Source: Rhabditoides inermis (lineage: Eukaryota; Nematoda; Chromadorea; Rhabditida; Rhabditidae). From it: DNA of 64,000 bases. Made by a program: the position numbers and the translations under genes. The stretch spans positions 442,001 to 506,000 of the forward strand of contig CAWZYM010000369.1 in assembly GCA_963966185.1 (NCBI GenBank). Reading direction: 5' to 3'. The notes under the pieces are model-generated. The model was not told the DNA's origin. It worked only from the letters and a program-made list of their open reading frames with translations, and searched no databases. Each line of letters begins with the position of its first letter. The stretch's first letter is position 1. This document shows, in pieces, positions 1 through 11,073 of the stretch.

Positions 1-267
1 GTTTGTGTTAGTATTTGTAAACGTTTTATGCATGTGCTTTTGCTGCATTGGGTTAAGACAAAGTTCATCTCTCTACGCAAGTACTTTTTAAAGAAAATAT
101 ATGTGCTTTTGTTAAATTTCATAGAAATTTAAGAGAAAAGCTGAATTATAACTATTTATCTGAATAATATCTAAACTATAATCTACTTATCTATCTCCCT
201 CCTTCTGTTCTCTCCATCTGTTCTCTCTCACTGTTCTTTTTATCTTTCTTTACTCTCTCTTTCACTA

Positions 268-308
<41 letters not shown>

Positions 309-862
309 CATCTCTCCATTTCTCCCTGCCCTTCTTTCTATATATCTGCCAGTCTCTTTCTATCTCTGCTCTCTGCTCTTCTCTCACTTCTTCCTCTAAT
401 GCACCACAGTCCACAACGTATTCACGGATCGCCGTTACGTTTCACAAAACGTTTTTGTTAACATATTGTCTCATTACCAGTCGGTGTCGCGCCTACTGCG
501 CTCTTCCTCCTGGTCATAGTTGGTGGGGTCAAAACAATGCAAACCCGGCGCGCATTAGACGCTGGCGGCGGCGGGGCGGACTACACGCAAAGTGCAAGTT
601 GGGAAAAGTAGTGACGGGAAGGACACGAAACACGCTGGCCTTTCGCCTAGTGCGAGCGCGAGATCGCGCATAACTTCTTTCACAGATGAGATACAAAGAT
701 GCCACCGACCAGTGATCTGGCCTACGGAACAGTGCGAATCTAACTAGCATGAATTGCATGAGTTCCCATTATTGCTAACATGACCTTTGGATATCGCTTC
801 TTGAGAATTCTGGCGCTAGCCCTATCCTAAGCCAAAAGAGAGGGCGCTGCGCCCTCTCTAAT
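1..862 (-). repeat. Possible truncated GC-hairpin/palindrome element at window start
   Basis: The right end (about 836-862) is a short GC-rich hairpin followed by CTAAT, very like the hairpin that bounds the elements at 2067-2796, 13109-13849 and 45277-46005. The left part (about 25-115) resembles the terminal palindrome of the related element at 23054-24090. In between are a TC-rich microsatellite (190-400) and a GC-rich patch near 540-560 that recurs around 15770 and 39040. No coding exon was recognised. The assignment is inferred from similarity of the ends; the left terminus would lie outside the window. Confidence 0.35.
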
Positions 863-944
863 AGGCGAGATTATTTCGAAACATGTCCGTGAGAGCGCAT
901 ATTATCTCACCAGCACCACACGATGAATTTTAACAACAAAAATA

Positions 945-1122
945 TGCCGGCTGGTGTCACTCGCCGCTGTCATAGCGAGTGGCACATGCGCCCGCGCAGC
1001 GCGACTGCCATTGCAAAGTGCAAAGTCAGTGCATGCTGTCTTTGAAGGTTCTCACGCGGCGCGGCGCGCGACTGTGACCAGCGATATAGGCGCGCGGCGA
1101 TGAGCGGGCCGAGCCGTACCAT
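945..1122 (-). mobile_element. Diverged copy of a GC-rich 187-bp MITE
   Basis: This stretch is a reverse-complement relative of the element at 26747-26933. The two share the terminal GGCTCGGCCCGCT motif and most of the interior, including an AAAGTGCAAAGT core and a GCGGCGCGGCGCGCGACTG stretch. The terminus near 1105-1122 is well preserved; the other end near 945 is degraded, so the left boundary is approximate. Confidence 0.6.
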
Positions 1123-2066
1123 GCCCCACAAGCATCGTCTAGTTCGGGGCCGTGCGCCGGGCTAGGCCGGGCCGTGCGGGAGTCGAAAGAGTACACCACA
1201 GCCCAACGATTTTCCAACGACGTACCATTGAAAAACGCGGTGCGTGACGTACTGAGGCCCATGTTGGCGGAACGAATGAACAAACATTAAACCGCTTTTT
1301 ATACGCGTTCTGATACACGTGTAAATACATTTTAATGTAGTCGTCATACGTATATCATTTTATGTCACATATGAAATAATGCCTTAATTGCCGTCCATAT
1401 GTGTCATATGTATAATGGCATAAAACTAAAACAATGCATACAGTACGTGACGGCATAGTGGCATTTAGCGGATAGTTTTGGTAACATAAATAATTTAACG
1501 TTACGATTTGATCGACATCCCGCCAGAAGACAGACTCGTTTATTGATGGACGGAAAAGATCAGAAACAGCGAAAGACAAGGAACAGTCGACTTTGCGGAT
1601 GAACTCGATAAGTATACGAAGGCACGAGACGAATGGCGTACTGTTGAAGAACTATAGTTTCATGCTAAATAAGTTGGGCGCGGTATGATAGGTCAGAGAT
1701 AGAGGGAGAGTCTCGACACCAGCTCGCAAAACAAGAGCGGCAGACGGTTATGGATGGCACTGTATTTCGAACTGCAAAGGAGCTTAGATCGAACAGTATC
1801 GCTCTCGCGCCGGCTATAGCGTGAAAGAGTGAAGAGGCTCAACAAGCATCTCTCAGACTCTCTGGACACTCTTACTCTATCATGCATTCCATTTCTTGTC
1901 CCTGCCGTCTCGCATATCCACAAACTGCGCCCACAATAATCCACAAACACACGATTGTGAAGTTCTAAACGAAACACTCTTCCGATTGCTGTGAGTTGTA
2001 CAAAATGAGAATAATTACCTCGGTGGCAGTTTTGCACAAGCAAGCCGCTAGATACATACATACACA
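1123..2066. other. Intergenic stretch, no gene recognised
   Basis: Only short incidental reading frames occur here. There are small inverted repeats around 1355-1450 (ATATG/CATAT-rich) but no splice-consistent coding structure, RNA gene or clear element boundary. Confidence 0.5.
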
Positions 2067-2796
2067 TTAGAGAGGGCGCGCCAGCGCCCTCTCGTTTGTA
2101 CTGGATGTCCCCGCGCGCTAGAATGCTCAAAAACGACTTTTCCCGGATGAAGCACTTTTCCTCATTTTGAAGTGATTTCCACTGTTACATTGCATTCACA
2201 TCTCTATTCGATAGAGTTATAGAAAGTTGTATTGAGTTTGATTGAATTTGAAGCGAGATACGGAGAGTCCGCATTCGAGTGCGGATTGAGATTGGTGTCG
2301 GGCGGGCGGGCGTCGGACAATCGCTTTCGCCCCGCCCCCTCTGTGTGTGAATGAGAGAGAGAGAGAGAGATAGGCGAATAGCGGGTGCGCGTCGGTATCC
2401 TCGCAGCGAATCGCGAACGTGTATGAAAATGTAATTTTGTGAAACAAAACTTAAGAAAAGGACAGATATTATCTTTCAAAAGTACTTCCAAGTAAAAGTA
2501 GTTGGTTTGTACCGTTGTCTCAGTTGAGCAAAAGGACTGACATGTTTTCAATGGAGACATGTGCAAACAGGCTCTCAGCATTATTCGACGTGTTATGTTA
2601 CAACAGAAGTTGTGCTTTTAGTTAATAACTGCATAACTTCGTAAACGCGTTCATTATAATATGGCCGCTTTGCACTGGTATGAGAAAGAGAGCCTGTTGG
2701 CACATGTCTCCATTGAAAACATGTCAGTCCTTTTGCTCAACTGAGACAACGGTACAAACCAACTACTTTTACTTGGAAGTACTTTTGAAAGATAAT
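2067..2796 (+). mobile_element. GC-hairpin/terminal-palindrome element, copy A
   Basis: About 730 bp, bounded on the left by TTAG plus a GC-rich hairpin (2067-2092) and ending on the right in an inverted repeat with arms of roughly 110 bp (2468-2577 and 2688-2796) that close with GATAAT. The same unit recurs at 13109-13849 and, reversed, at 45277-46005. No transposase frame is present, so it is non-autonomous. The interior carries a short GA run (2347-2370). Confidence 0.8.
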
Positions 2797-2802
2797 ATGG
2801 TA

Positions 2803-3225
2803 GTGGAATAGATCAAATTATTCTTCTACCGTAATCCTAAGCGAGTGGAGTAGGTCAAATTATTCTCCTACCGTAATCCTAAGCGAGTGAATAAGGCCAA
2901 ATTATTCTGGCGTCGTAATTTTAAGCGAGTGAATTAGGTGAAACTATTACCTTTTTAATCCTTAATAAGCAAGTGGGTCAGATTATATTATTTTTTAATC
3001 GGAACCTCAAGCGAGAATAGGTAAACATCAAAACCTTGAGCAGGTGGAATAGATCAAAAAATTGTCATACCGTAATCCTAAGCATGTGAAAATGATCAAA
3101 TTAATTAATAATTATGGCATCGGTGTTCAATAAGTGAATGATTTAGGTGCAACTAATATTTTATTAAACCCCTAAACAAATGGATCAGATCAAATTATTA
3201 TCCTAATGTAATATTGAAGGATTTG
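2803..3225. repeat. Degenerate tandem repeat, about 42-bp period
   Basis: Roughly ten imperfect units, each built on GTGRAT..GTCAAATTATT followed by ACCGTAATCCTAAGCGA. The first three units are close to 42 bp and well preserved; later ones decay or gain and lose a few bases. No coding potential is evident. Confidence 0.75.
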
Positions 3226-3389
3226 TTCGGACAATGTAATCTTGCCTGATCTTCAGGTTGGGGTCGCTTTTGTTCTCGTCAATTAAACCTTTTTTTCAAA
3301 TTGTACATCAATAGAAGAAGAAAAATGTTTGTATTTTTGTCAAATTTTTTGCGCAAACAGAACTTCAATTTTTTTCCATTCTTTTCACG

Positions 3390-3520
3390 ATAGACAATAG
3401 GACAGTTAGAGAAAGATCAGAGTCAATTAGAATTAGACGGTGCTTTCATTTTGACAAGTTTTACTTGGGTACACAGGGCACGAACCTAGGGATATGAATG
3501 CCAAGTGAAATCTGTGATGT
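3390..3520 (-). repeat. Possible tRNA-derived SINE fragment
   Basis: The sequence resembles 16550-16680: a GATCAGA-containing stretch, a TTTGACAA motif and then a tRNA B-box-like block near 3477-3495. It is too diverged to define ends. It is called only because the order of the matching blocks is the same in both places. Confidence 0.35.
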
Positions 3521-3685
3521 GTTTGACTCGGTATACTGTATGATAACTGTCCACAATAATGTTTTCAACGAGAAATCCTGAGCTAAGTACAAGCATATGA
3601 TGTACAATATATTTATTAAACATTGTACAAGTACATGTTTAGTCGATAATCGTGCCGGGACCGAAATGTGCTTGGACGATGGTGA

Positions 3686-4337
3686 TTACTTCTCGTGGCG
3701 CAGTCCACTGAAAAGAAATGTTTATATTATTTATCACGTGTGAAATACTTACCAATGACACGCCTCCACTCGACAACGGATGGAGATATTTTCGAGGAGA
3801 GATTTCAGATATGTCATGTCGCTTGCATTATCCGCGAATTTGATTGTTTTGTGAATCGCACGACCTGTAATGAATAAAAATGAACTTTAAAAAAAGTTGT
3901 TATATCCTTTTATTCTTCACTCACCTCTTTTTCTAGGTCTCACCAAATTCCGTTGATAACGATGTACGAACATCTTCCCTTGCACAATAGTGAGTTCACT
4001 GAAGAAAAAAACTGTTATATTAGAACGACTTATGCAAGATCGTACCATCTTACTGTTCGCGAACCAATAATATCGAAATAAATGGACAAGTATGGTTCCT
4101 AAAACAGTTATTTGAATAAGTAGCATGTAGTAATAAGTAACTTACATGGTAATTGAAGTTCAAGCGGTGAACAGGATACTTCTGTAAGCCGAAATGATTC
4201 TCCCGGATCAAATCGCGAAAGAACCGATTGATTTGCTCAGTGGAAAATACAAAATCCGGGTTGAGGAAAGAGAGTATATGAATCCACAACTCCGGAGGTA
4301 AATCCAGCCAATCCGGAATGACATGAACAAGCGCCAT
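3686..4337 (-). CDS. F-box protein
   Basis: Five-exon reconstruction on the minus strand: 4337-4146, 4098-4046, 3998-3925, 3864-3753 and 3707-3686, with GT-AG introns and consistent phases. The first exon encodes an F-box near residues 12-50: an LPPELWIHILSFL core, then FSTEQINRFFRDLIREN. F-box proteins recruit substrates to SCF ubiquitin ligases through Skp1. No substrate-binding repeat is visible in the remaining 100 or so residues, so this is a short member, and the substrate is unknown. The start is the first ATG before the F-box. The last exon is uncertain: the spliced phase stops at 3686, but a longer open frame in the same exon runs to 3639. Confidence 0.75.
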
Positions 4338-5311
4338 CGAGGTGGATACGATCAATAATGAACCCAAACGCTACGACAGATAGGGTAGTGAGTGGTGCCA
4401 GTGGCAGACTGCCATAGGCGTCATTAGTCTGTCAGGTATGCTTGGAGAAACGCTATCTCAAGGTGCGGTCAGTACTCTTTGGTAGGCGATTTCGAAGTAT
4501 ACGGTATGTTCAAAATCCACGAAAAATCCTCAGCTAAATGCGTTTCAATTATACGTCACTCGCACGAGACACATATTTTATGAAATGGATATTGATAAAT
4601 ATGCGTGATGTGTATAAATAAGTTCCATAAACAATTTAAGATATCAAGAAGTGGGGTGGAAGGTGCACACTTTTCAGCACGCACACAGTTTTTTGAAGGT
4701 AAAAACAATGTTTTTTTTTGTTTCAGGAAGAATAGTTTTGTTTTCAGTGTTGATTTATATGTGACGTGTGTAAAAAAGAATTAGACAAACTCAGAGTTAT
4801 TATGAACATATGTTTAGTAAGAATAGTTGTGCTGACAATTATGTGTGACGTGTGTAAATATAATTAGAAAACTCAGAGATATAATGTTACATTTTTGAAT
4901 TGTTCATTTTGTGGTGCGTCAAGCAGTGCTGGTGAGTAATCGCGCCGAGCGCACAATATTCGCACGAGACCGCTCACCTCGCTTTTTTATGACTAACTGC
5001 GGTTTTCTAACCGATTTGTCTCGATTTGTTCACGTGTTTGATGTCCATAGTGATTATTGAGGTGTTCTTGTACTAGTAGCGGCTCCAAAACGCATTTTGA
5101 ATTCAACCTGGCGCTTGTTTGATCGATAATTCATACTGCTGCGGAATGCATGTCTCCGCTCTCGTCGCCTCTTGCCGCCGCGCGTCTTGTTTGTTTACGC
5201 ATATTGCATTCTCGCGATTGCACATACTGATTTACTCACTACTCGTATTATATTAACAAATAACCCATCGATCAATAATCGATTAATAATCAATCGATAT
5301 TGAGATATGCG
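4338..5311. other. Divergent intergenic region between F-box gene and seipin
   Basis: The region contains the 5' flanks of both genes, transcribed away from each other. An imperfect tandem duplication of about 90 bp (about 4727-4810 and 4818-4890) repeats a TATGTGACGTGTGTAAA block. I see no further coding exon. Confidence 0.5.
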
Positions 5312-8300
5312 ATGTGGCCGGCTTCGTGGGTGCGGCACAAGTGGGAGGCGTTCTACCTGCTACTCACCAACCCGACCAGCGTCTGGGTCGCTGTGCTAGT
5401 CGCCGGTGAGTGAATCAATCCATATTCGATCGATACGCAGATATGTGCAAGTCGCCGATGAATAGTGTCATGTCTCAGCAATCTTCCGCGGAGGCGAACG
5501 CTCCACTCATCTGATATGCCAACAAGGCTTGTGATTAGTCGTGTTGGAAGTGCGTGTGATTATATGAAATTTTGCCTGACCTATGTCGATTAGCTACTTG
5601 CATTCAAACAATAGTTCCTATGTGAATGTGATATCTCCTTGCCATGGTTGCTCTGATTTCTGATTGTGCTCGCGTATAGCTGATCGGCGACCTAAACACT
5701 GAATAGTGCGTTGAGAATATCTAGATCAGATCTCAATCAGACATGTCTTATGATAGCTATAGATTGATTCTATAATCATTTCATACAAGTTCATGAAATA
5801 TAAACGCCTAAAAACTTCATTCCCGCACCATGGGATGGCGTCACGATTTGGATTTTTAGTCGCCAGTGATATAAACTTGTGTTGCCTCGCAGGCCAGCTG
5901 CTCGTTTCCCTCCTCCTGTCCCTCCTCTTTCCCCTCATCGCCCGCCGCTGGGTCCTGCCTCACTCCGTAGAGAGCAGTCTGCCGCTCAACATCGTCTTCA
6001 GGTAGGCTTGTTTACTTGTTGACCGCATTGTTTACTTGTTTATGGTGCTGTTTACTTGTTTGAAATGTTGTTTACTTGTTTACTTGTTCACCTCCCTGTT
6101 CAGCACCTGCTCGGCCGAGCTGCACGGTGTGTGCTCGTTCCCGCAGGCCGTGCTCGACTACGATAAGGTATCTATTTATTGATTGATGGATTTTATTTTC
6201 ATTGCTTTGGAAATAACAACTAGTGAATTTGGATGCACTGCTGCATTCCTGGAGGCAATCTAGTGAACATGAATGCGTAGTGTAGTGTTGCCTATTGCCT
6301 ACAGTGTAGCGCTGAATGAGTAAAATGATTGTGTGAAATCACTGATAACCAAGCTGTAACGTTTAAGATCTTTAATTTTTATTCATTGTCGGGAAACGGA
6401 AGAAAAATCAATAGTTAGAAACATCAATAAATCTATTTCAGAACGACTACTTCTCGCCTGGGATCACGTACGCGATCGCAGTCGAGCTGCGCTTCGCCGA
6501 AGTCGACCAGAACACGAAGCTCGGACTCTTCCAGGTACACATCGATTGATTTATTGATTGATTCATAAGAAGTGTGTTTGTTTAGGTACAATTATCATAT
6601 ATCCATTGCATATCGAATTTGTATACGTCATATACAGCATTGTTGAAACATATTTGGAACCCGAGCGAATGACTGAATTAACAGAAGACGCTTTTCGAAC
6701 ATTATTACGAGAATATGACGAATGGCCGTTGCAGAACCAGCTGGTGATGTTCTCTTCTGCCGACGAGAGGGACAGGGCGGGAGAGAGGGCGAGAGTGTTG
6801 CGCGAGTACCAGAAGACGAGCTACATCAAGCGTCCGGGGGTGCTCACCAAGGTGGGGGGACTGACTGTTGACTGTTTACAATTCAATGCGTTTCTTATGA
6901 TCTTTCATCATAATAAAAATCGTCATCGGCATCCGGGGCTGGTCACCAAGGTGGGGGAATGGAACTGACTTGTAGTCACTACCATTCGACTTCCACTTAC
7001 ATTCCATTCGAAGATATTCTAGTAGATGCATCTGTTTGTTAACTGGGTCTTTTTTATTATTTGTGAACTACTCTCTCTGCTTTGTCAATTCTTCAGTGTT
7101 TATCAGTTTTGATTCATCTCGGACTGTGCATTGCACGATAAAACACCATCTATCACTTGTTTTCATAACATCATAACGATTCGTATTTTACATGGAAACT
7201 CACATCACTTCTATAATGACCGGATCCAGAGCGATAGTGTTTTCTCTGAGAACAATTGGTACGCCTACAATACAATCTTGTTACTTTTTATGGGCAGTGA
7301 CTAAATCACACCAACATCACCGGCAATAAAATTTTGTATTGTATCAATACACAATTTTACAAAGCAACAATACAAAAGCATTTGATTTGATTTGATCAAT
7401 AAATCAATAACTCGATATATCTCGACCTTGTTGCAGGCCGTCTGGGCGTTGTTCTTCCCGCTCTACCTACTCGGCGCGTTCGACGATCGACTCACGCTGC
7501 GCGTGCCGCTGGCCGATGGTGGGTGCTGGAGGTGGTATTGATTTATTGATTGATCTTTCTTACTAGATTATGTGATTCATTTACCGTTTCCGATTACGAT
7601 GTGATTGATTGAATGGTGAGAGCTGAGAGCGATATTAATGTATTGATTGATGATTGATTGATTGCAGACTTTGTGGAGACGGCCAGTCTTCCGTCTGTGC
7701 GGATGGTGTACACACTGCAGGACCGATTCGCGCAGGTCAGTAGGATTTTCATTTGCACGTCTTGCAGATGACAAATTCTCTTCGATTGCAGTTTTTCCAT
7801 GATTTTGTTGCTCATTGAAATCGTGAAACATACGTTTTCCAACACAAGTACGTCTTGTAAGGACTACTTAATGCTTTTGACCTCCCTCTTTTAGTTTAGT
7901 GATTTCGCGAAGCGTACTATTCGTAGTCGTTGTGTCTCACTGTGATTATGTTGCGTTAAAGTGCATTGACATTAGAAGTTATCGAATTATCGAATAGCGA
8001 TAATCAATCATAGGTCAGAACGCATGTAATTCAAAGGGTTCAGAGGACTTAAATATTCATCCATGATCGCGTTTCATGAACATAAAAATACAAAATACAC
8101 ACGCATGAGAGATGTGGTAGAAGAGCACCATAGTGCCCACGCACACCAATCAACCCTCGCCTCTCTCTCTAGCCTCATATCATGATCACGATCCCGAATG
8201 ATCACGATCCCGTTGATGATCCCGAATCAACAATTCATGTTATGATCGCTTATCTGCTTGCAGGTTTAGTGGGCGTGTGATCATAGAATTCGGTATATAT

Positions 8301-8439
8301 TGATTGGTTATCGATTGATCGCTTATCTTTTTGCAGGTGGAGTGGGCGTCTCTGATCGTGCGCGCCCGTCTGGGCCTGTTCCGCGAGTGGCTGTACACTT
8401 GGCCGCTGACCAGCAGCGTTGTCCTGTTTGTCGGGGTGG

Positions 8440-8521
<82 letters not shown>

Positions 8522-10616
8522 TTGAAGCTATTGAAGTGTGTGCGTATAAATTGAGGCTGACCATATTTGTGGAACTTCTTTTCGTACTGCCAAGATCAGA
8601 GAATTATACAATGCATACAGTTGAGGTAATGAATTGTTTTTGAAAAGCGTATTTAAACACTATGAAAATGACACACACACACACTATTACCTTGATACGT
8701 GATATAATTTGTCATGTCCGTATTTGGATCCTAGCACATAGGTTAAAGGGAGTGTACACTCTGAATTTCGAAGTTGAATTAGCACCGGGATGTGAAAATA
8801 TGTTGAAAATGATGTACTTTTGTCAATGCAACTATGTGTCGGAGATACCTATAAGTCGGTGAAAAATTCTGTTGAACATTGAAAATTGGCACCAATTGGC
8901 ACCAATTTCTGCATTTTGATAGATTTTGCGCTCAATTTTCACCAACTTGCAGCCATTTTCAGCAAATAGTTGTATTGACAAAACTGAGTAGTTTTCAACA
9001 TATTTTCACATCCCGGTGCTAACTCAACTTCGGAATTCAGAGTGTACACTCCCTTTAAGTGAGTACTTTAAAATATGTATTTGGAATTCGGAACTCGTTC
9101 GGAATATATATGCATGAAGATGACTGATTGCAGTGCTTTGCGGCGTGTGTGACGTGGATGGTGGTGTACTGGGGCTGGCGGAGTGTGGACATGCTGCAGG
9201 AGAGGAGTGTGGAGAGGGAGCTGAGTGGTGAGGGGGGGAAGAGAGAGGGGGGAGGGAAAGAGAGAGGGGGAAGGAGGAAAGAGGTATGGTTGTGGTTGTT
9301 AGAGTCTATCTCTATTCTCTCTTAGGAATCGATTGTAGCAATTATTGTCTCACTCATTGCTGGTGTGTTCATAAATTCTGGGAAACGCACATTTTCTGTT
9401 TTCGTTTTCAATGTCATTGATTCAATTTCAGAGCAGCGCCGACAGTTGAGCGAAAACGCGGAAATGCGAGAGAAGGCGAGGAGGAGAGCGAAGGTAGGGA
9501 GAGGGAGAGAGAGATAGAGGGAGAGAGGGATGGAGAGAGAGAGAGATGGAGAGAGAGAGTATCGAAGATCAGATTATAGAAACATGAGAGAGTGTGTTTT
9601 CAGGCCGCTCGCGACGCCAGCTCTTTGGATCGCACGAAGGTGGAGGAGAAGGAAGAAGTCAAGGCGGCGCCGGTTAGTTTTTTCCCATCATTTAACTCGA
9701 TCAATCGATTTATCGATTTCTTTACTCGTTCACTTGTTCTGTTTCATTGATTGTATGGTTTTTCTAAATGGTAACGGTCAAAAAAGGCATTGTTTTCGAG
9801 ATTTGATTTGTGTAGTCATAAAATAAATTCGATGAAAAAAATCCGACGTTTTGTTTTACTGGGATATGTGTTATTGTTTTTTTTGAATCATTATAATAAT
9901 ATTGTGGCTTTTTTAATATTAGCTTACAATAATAATAATAATTAAAATTATAATAACAATCCCAGGCGCCTCGTTTCTTCTCTCCGGACGAATACCGGCC
10001 GGATAATGTGGACGAGCAGCCAGAATGCGCGCGGGTGGAGGGCATACCCGGATGGGAGGTGAGGAGAGAGAGAGAGGAGAGGGAGAGGGGGGGGAGAGAG
10101 AGGGAGGGAGGGAAAGAGAGAGAGGACGGGAGAGGGAGATGGTGAGAGTTTTGTTTGTTCTTTCGGAAGCACTACCTGCATTAATGTGTTTCGTATTGGC
10201 TTCTTTGTCTAGTGCAGTGCTTGAAGCGTATTTTGTGTTGTTTGTTTTGATTCTAAGATCCCGTTGATTAGAGGAACTAAACGGAAAATTCCATTTTCTG
10301 CACAATCACATCTTGATATTTCATTCATATTGTGGTAGGGGAAGACTTTCATTTCGCAATTATGCTGTGCAAAGAGTTTTCTGTGTTAATATTAAATCCT
10401 CGTTTGAGAGAGAGAGGGGGGGGAGAGGGAGTTTTTCCGTTTCAGGTATTCGACGCAGCTTCGAGCAGCGGTCGCGAGTCGTTGGATTCGGGGGATACTG
10501 TAGAGAGTGGAGGAGGAGAAGCGAGTCTGGGACACGCATCTGAAGACACTGGATTCGAGATAGTCGGAGGAGGAGGAGGAGGAAGAGGAGGAGGAGAAGT
10601 GCGCAAGAGGAGGTAG
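5312..10616 (+). CDS. BSCL2: Seipin, ER lipid-droplet biogenesis protein
   Basis: Thirteen exons: 5312-5405, 5893-6001, 6104-6167, 6442-6534, 6735-6851, 7437-7518, 7668-7735, 8337-8435, 9134-9227, 9432-9493, 9604-9672, 9966-10058, 10446-10616. All phases agree and give 404 residues, the usual seipin length. An N-terminal hydrophobic segment (about residues 34-48) leads into the lumenal domain, with STCSAELHGVCSFP, SPGITYAIAVELRF..NTKLGLFQ and the FFPLYLLGAFDDRLTLRVPL block of the lipid-binding fold. The second membrane segment (about 230-257) follows the conserved TWPLTS motif. The C-terminal tail is charged and low-complexity (Glu/Arg, then Gly-rich). Seipin forms ER oligomers at lipid-droplet contact sites; the function here comes from family membership. 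The ATG at 5312 opens directly into the first membrane-proximal exon. Confidence 0.93.
6006..6092 (+). repeat. Short tandem repeat in seipin intron 2
   Basis: Five or more copies of TGTTTACTTGTT spaced about 20 bp apart fill most of this 102-bp intron. Confidence 0.8.
8442..8518 (+). repeat. (TC)n microsatellite in seipin intron 8
   Basis: An uninterrupted CT dinucleotide run of about 75 bp begins a few bases after the donor of exon 8. Confidence 0.95.
8742..9061. mobile_element. TTAA-flanked foldback element in seipin intron 8
   Basis: Inverted repeats of roughly 70 bp (8745-8812 and 8990-9058) face each other across a spacer of about 180 bp. The outer ends read TTAA-AGGGAGTGTACACTC on the left and its complement on the right, so the element is bounded by TTAA. 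That target is typical of piggyBac-type insertion, although the terminal bases are not the usual CCC. No coding capacity. Confidence 0.7.
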
Positions 10617-11073
10617 GAGCAGGAGCAGGAGGAGTTGCCTTACATTGCCTTGAAGAATTCTATCTTACTCTACCTACTTTAACGACATGCTCTTTATGAA
10701 ATCTTAGCCCTGAAGTCCTGGTCAGATTTTTGTTTATGCGGTAGATCTCTTTTATGCGTTTAGTATGTGCGTTGTGAAGTTGTGATGCGTTGTAAATTCT
10801 GTTTATACTGTAAATTTGTAATATTTTGTATAAATTATTTATATTTTTGTATTGTGATACTGTGATTTGATCAGGTTGCGTCTAGTGCCTGGACAGTTGG
10901 GAGACTGTTATATCTTTGATAAAATATGCTTTATTGAGTAATGATCGACATTTGCATAATTCCCTTTTCAGATTCGCATTTGGTGCGCTGCAATGTGGGT
11001 GATCTAAGCAGGGCGAGAGCGAGCGAGAGTGCGTGCGATTGGAGAGAGCGCGGAGAGAGAGAGAGAGAGAGCG
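10617..11073. other. Seipin 3' flank and JKAMP 5' flank
   Basis: There is no additional coding exon. AT-rich sequence follows the seipin stop, and a GA-rich stretch (11040-11072) immediately precedes the JKAMP start codon. Confidence 0.5.
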
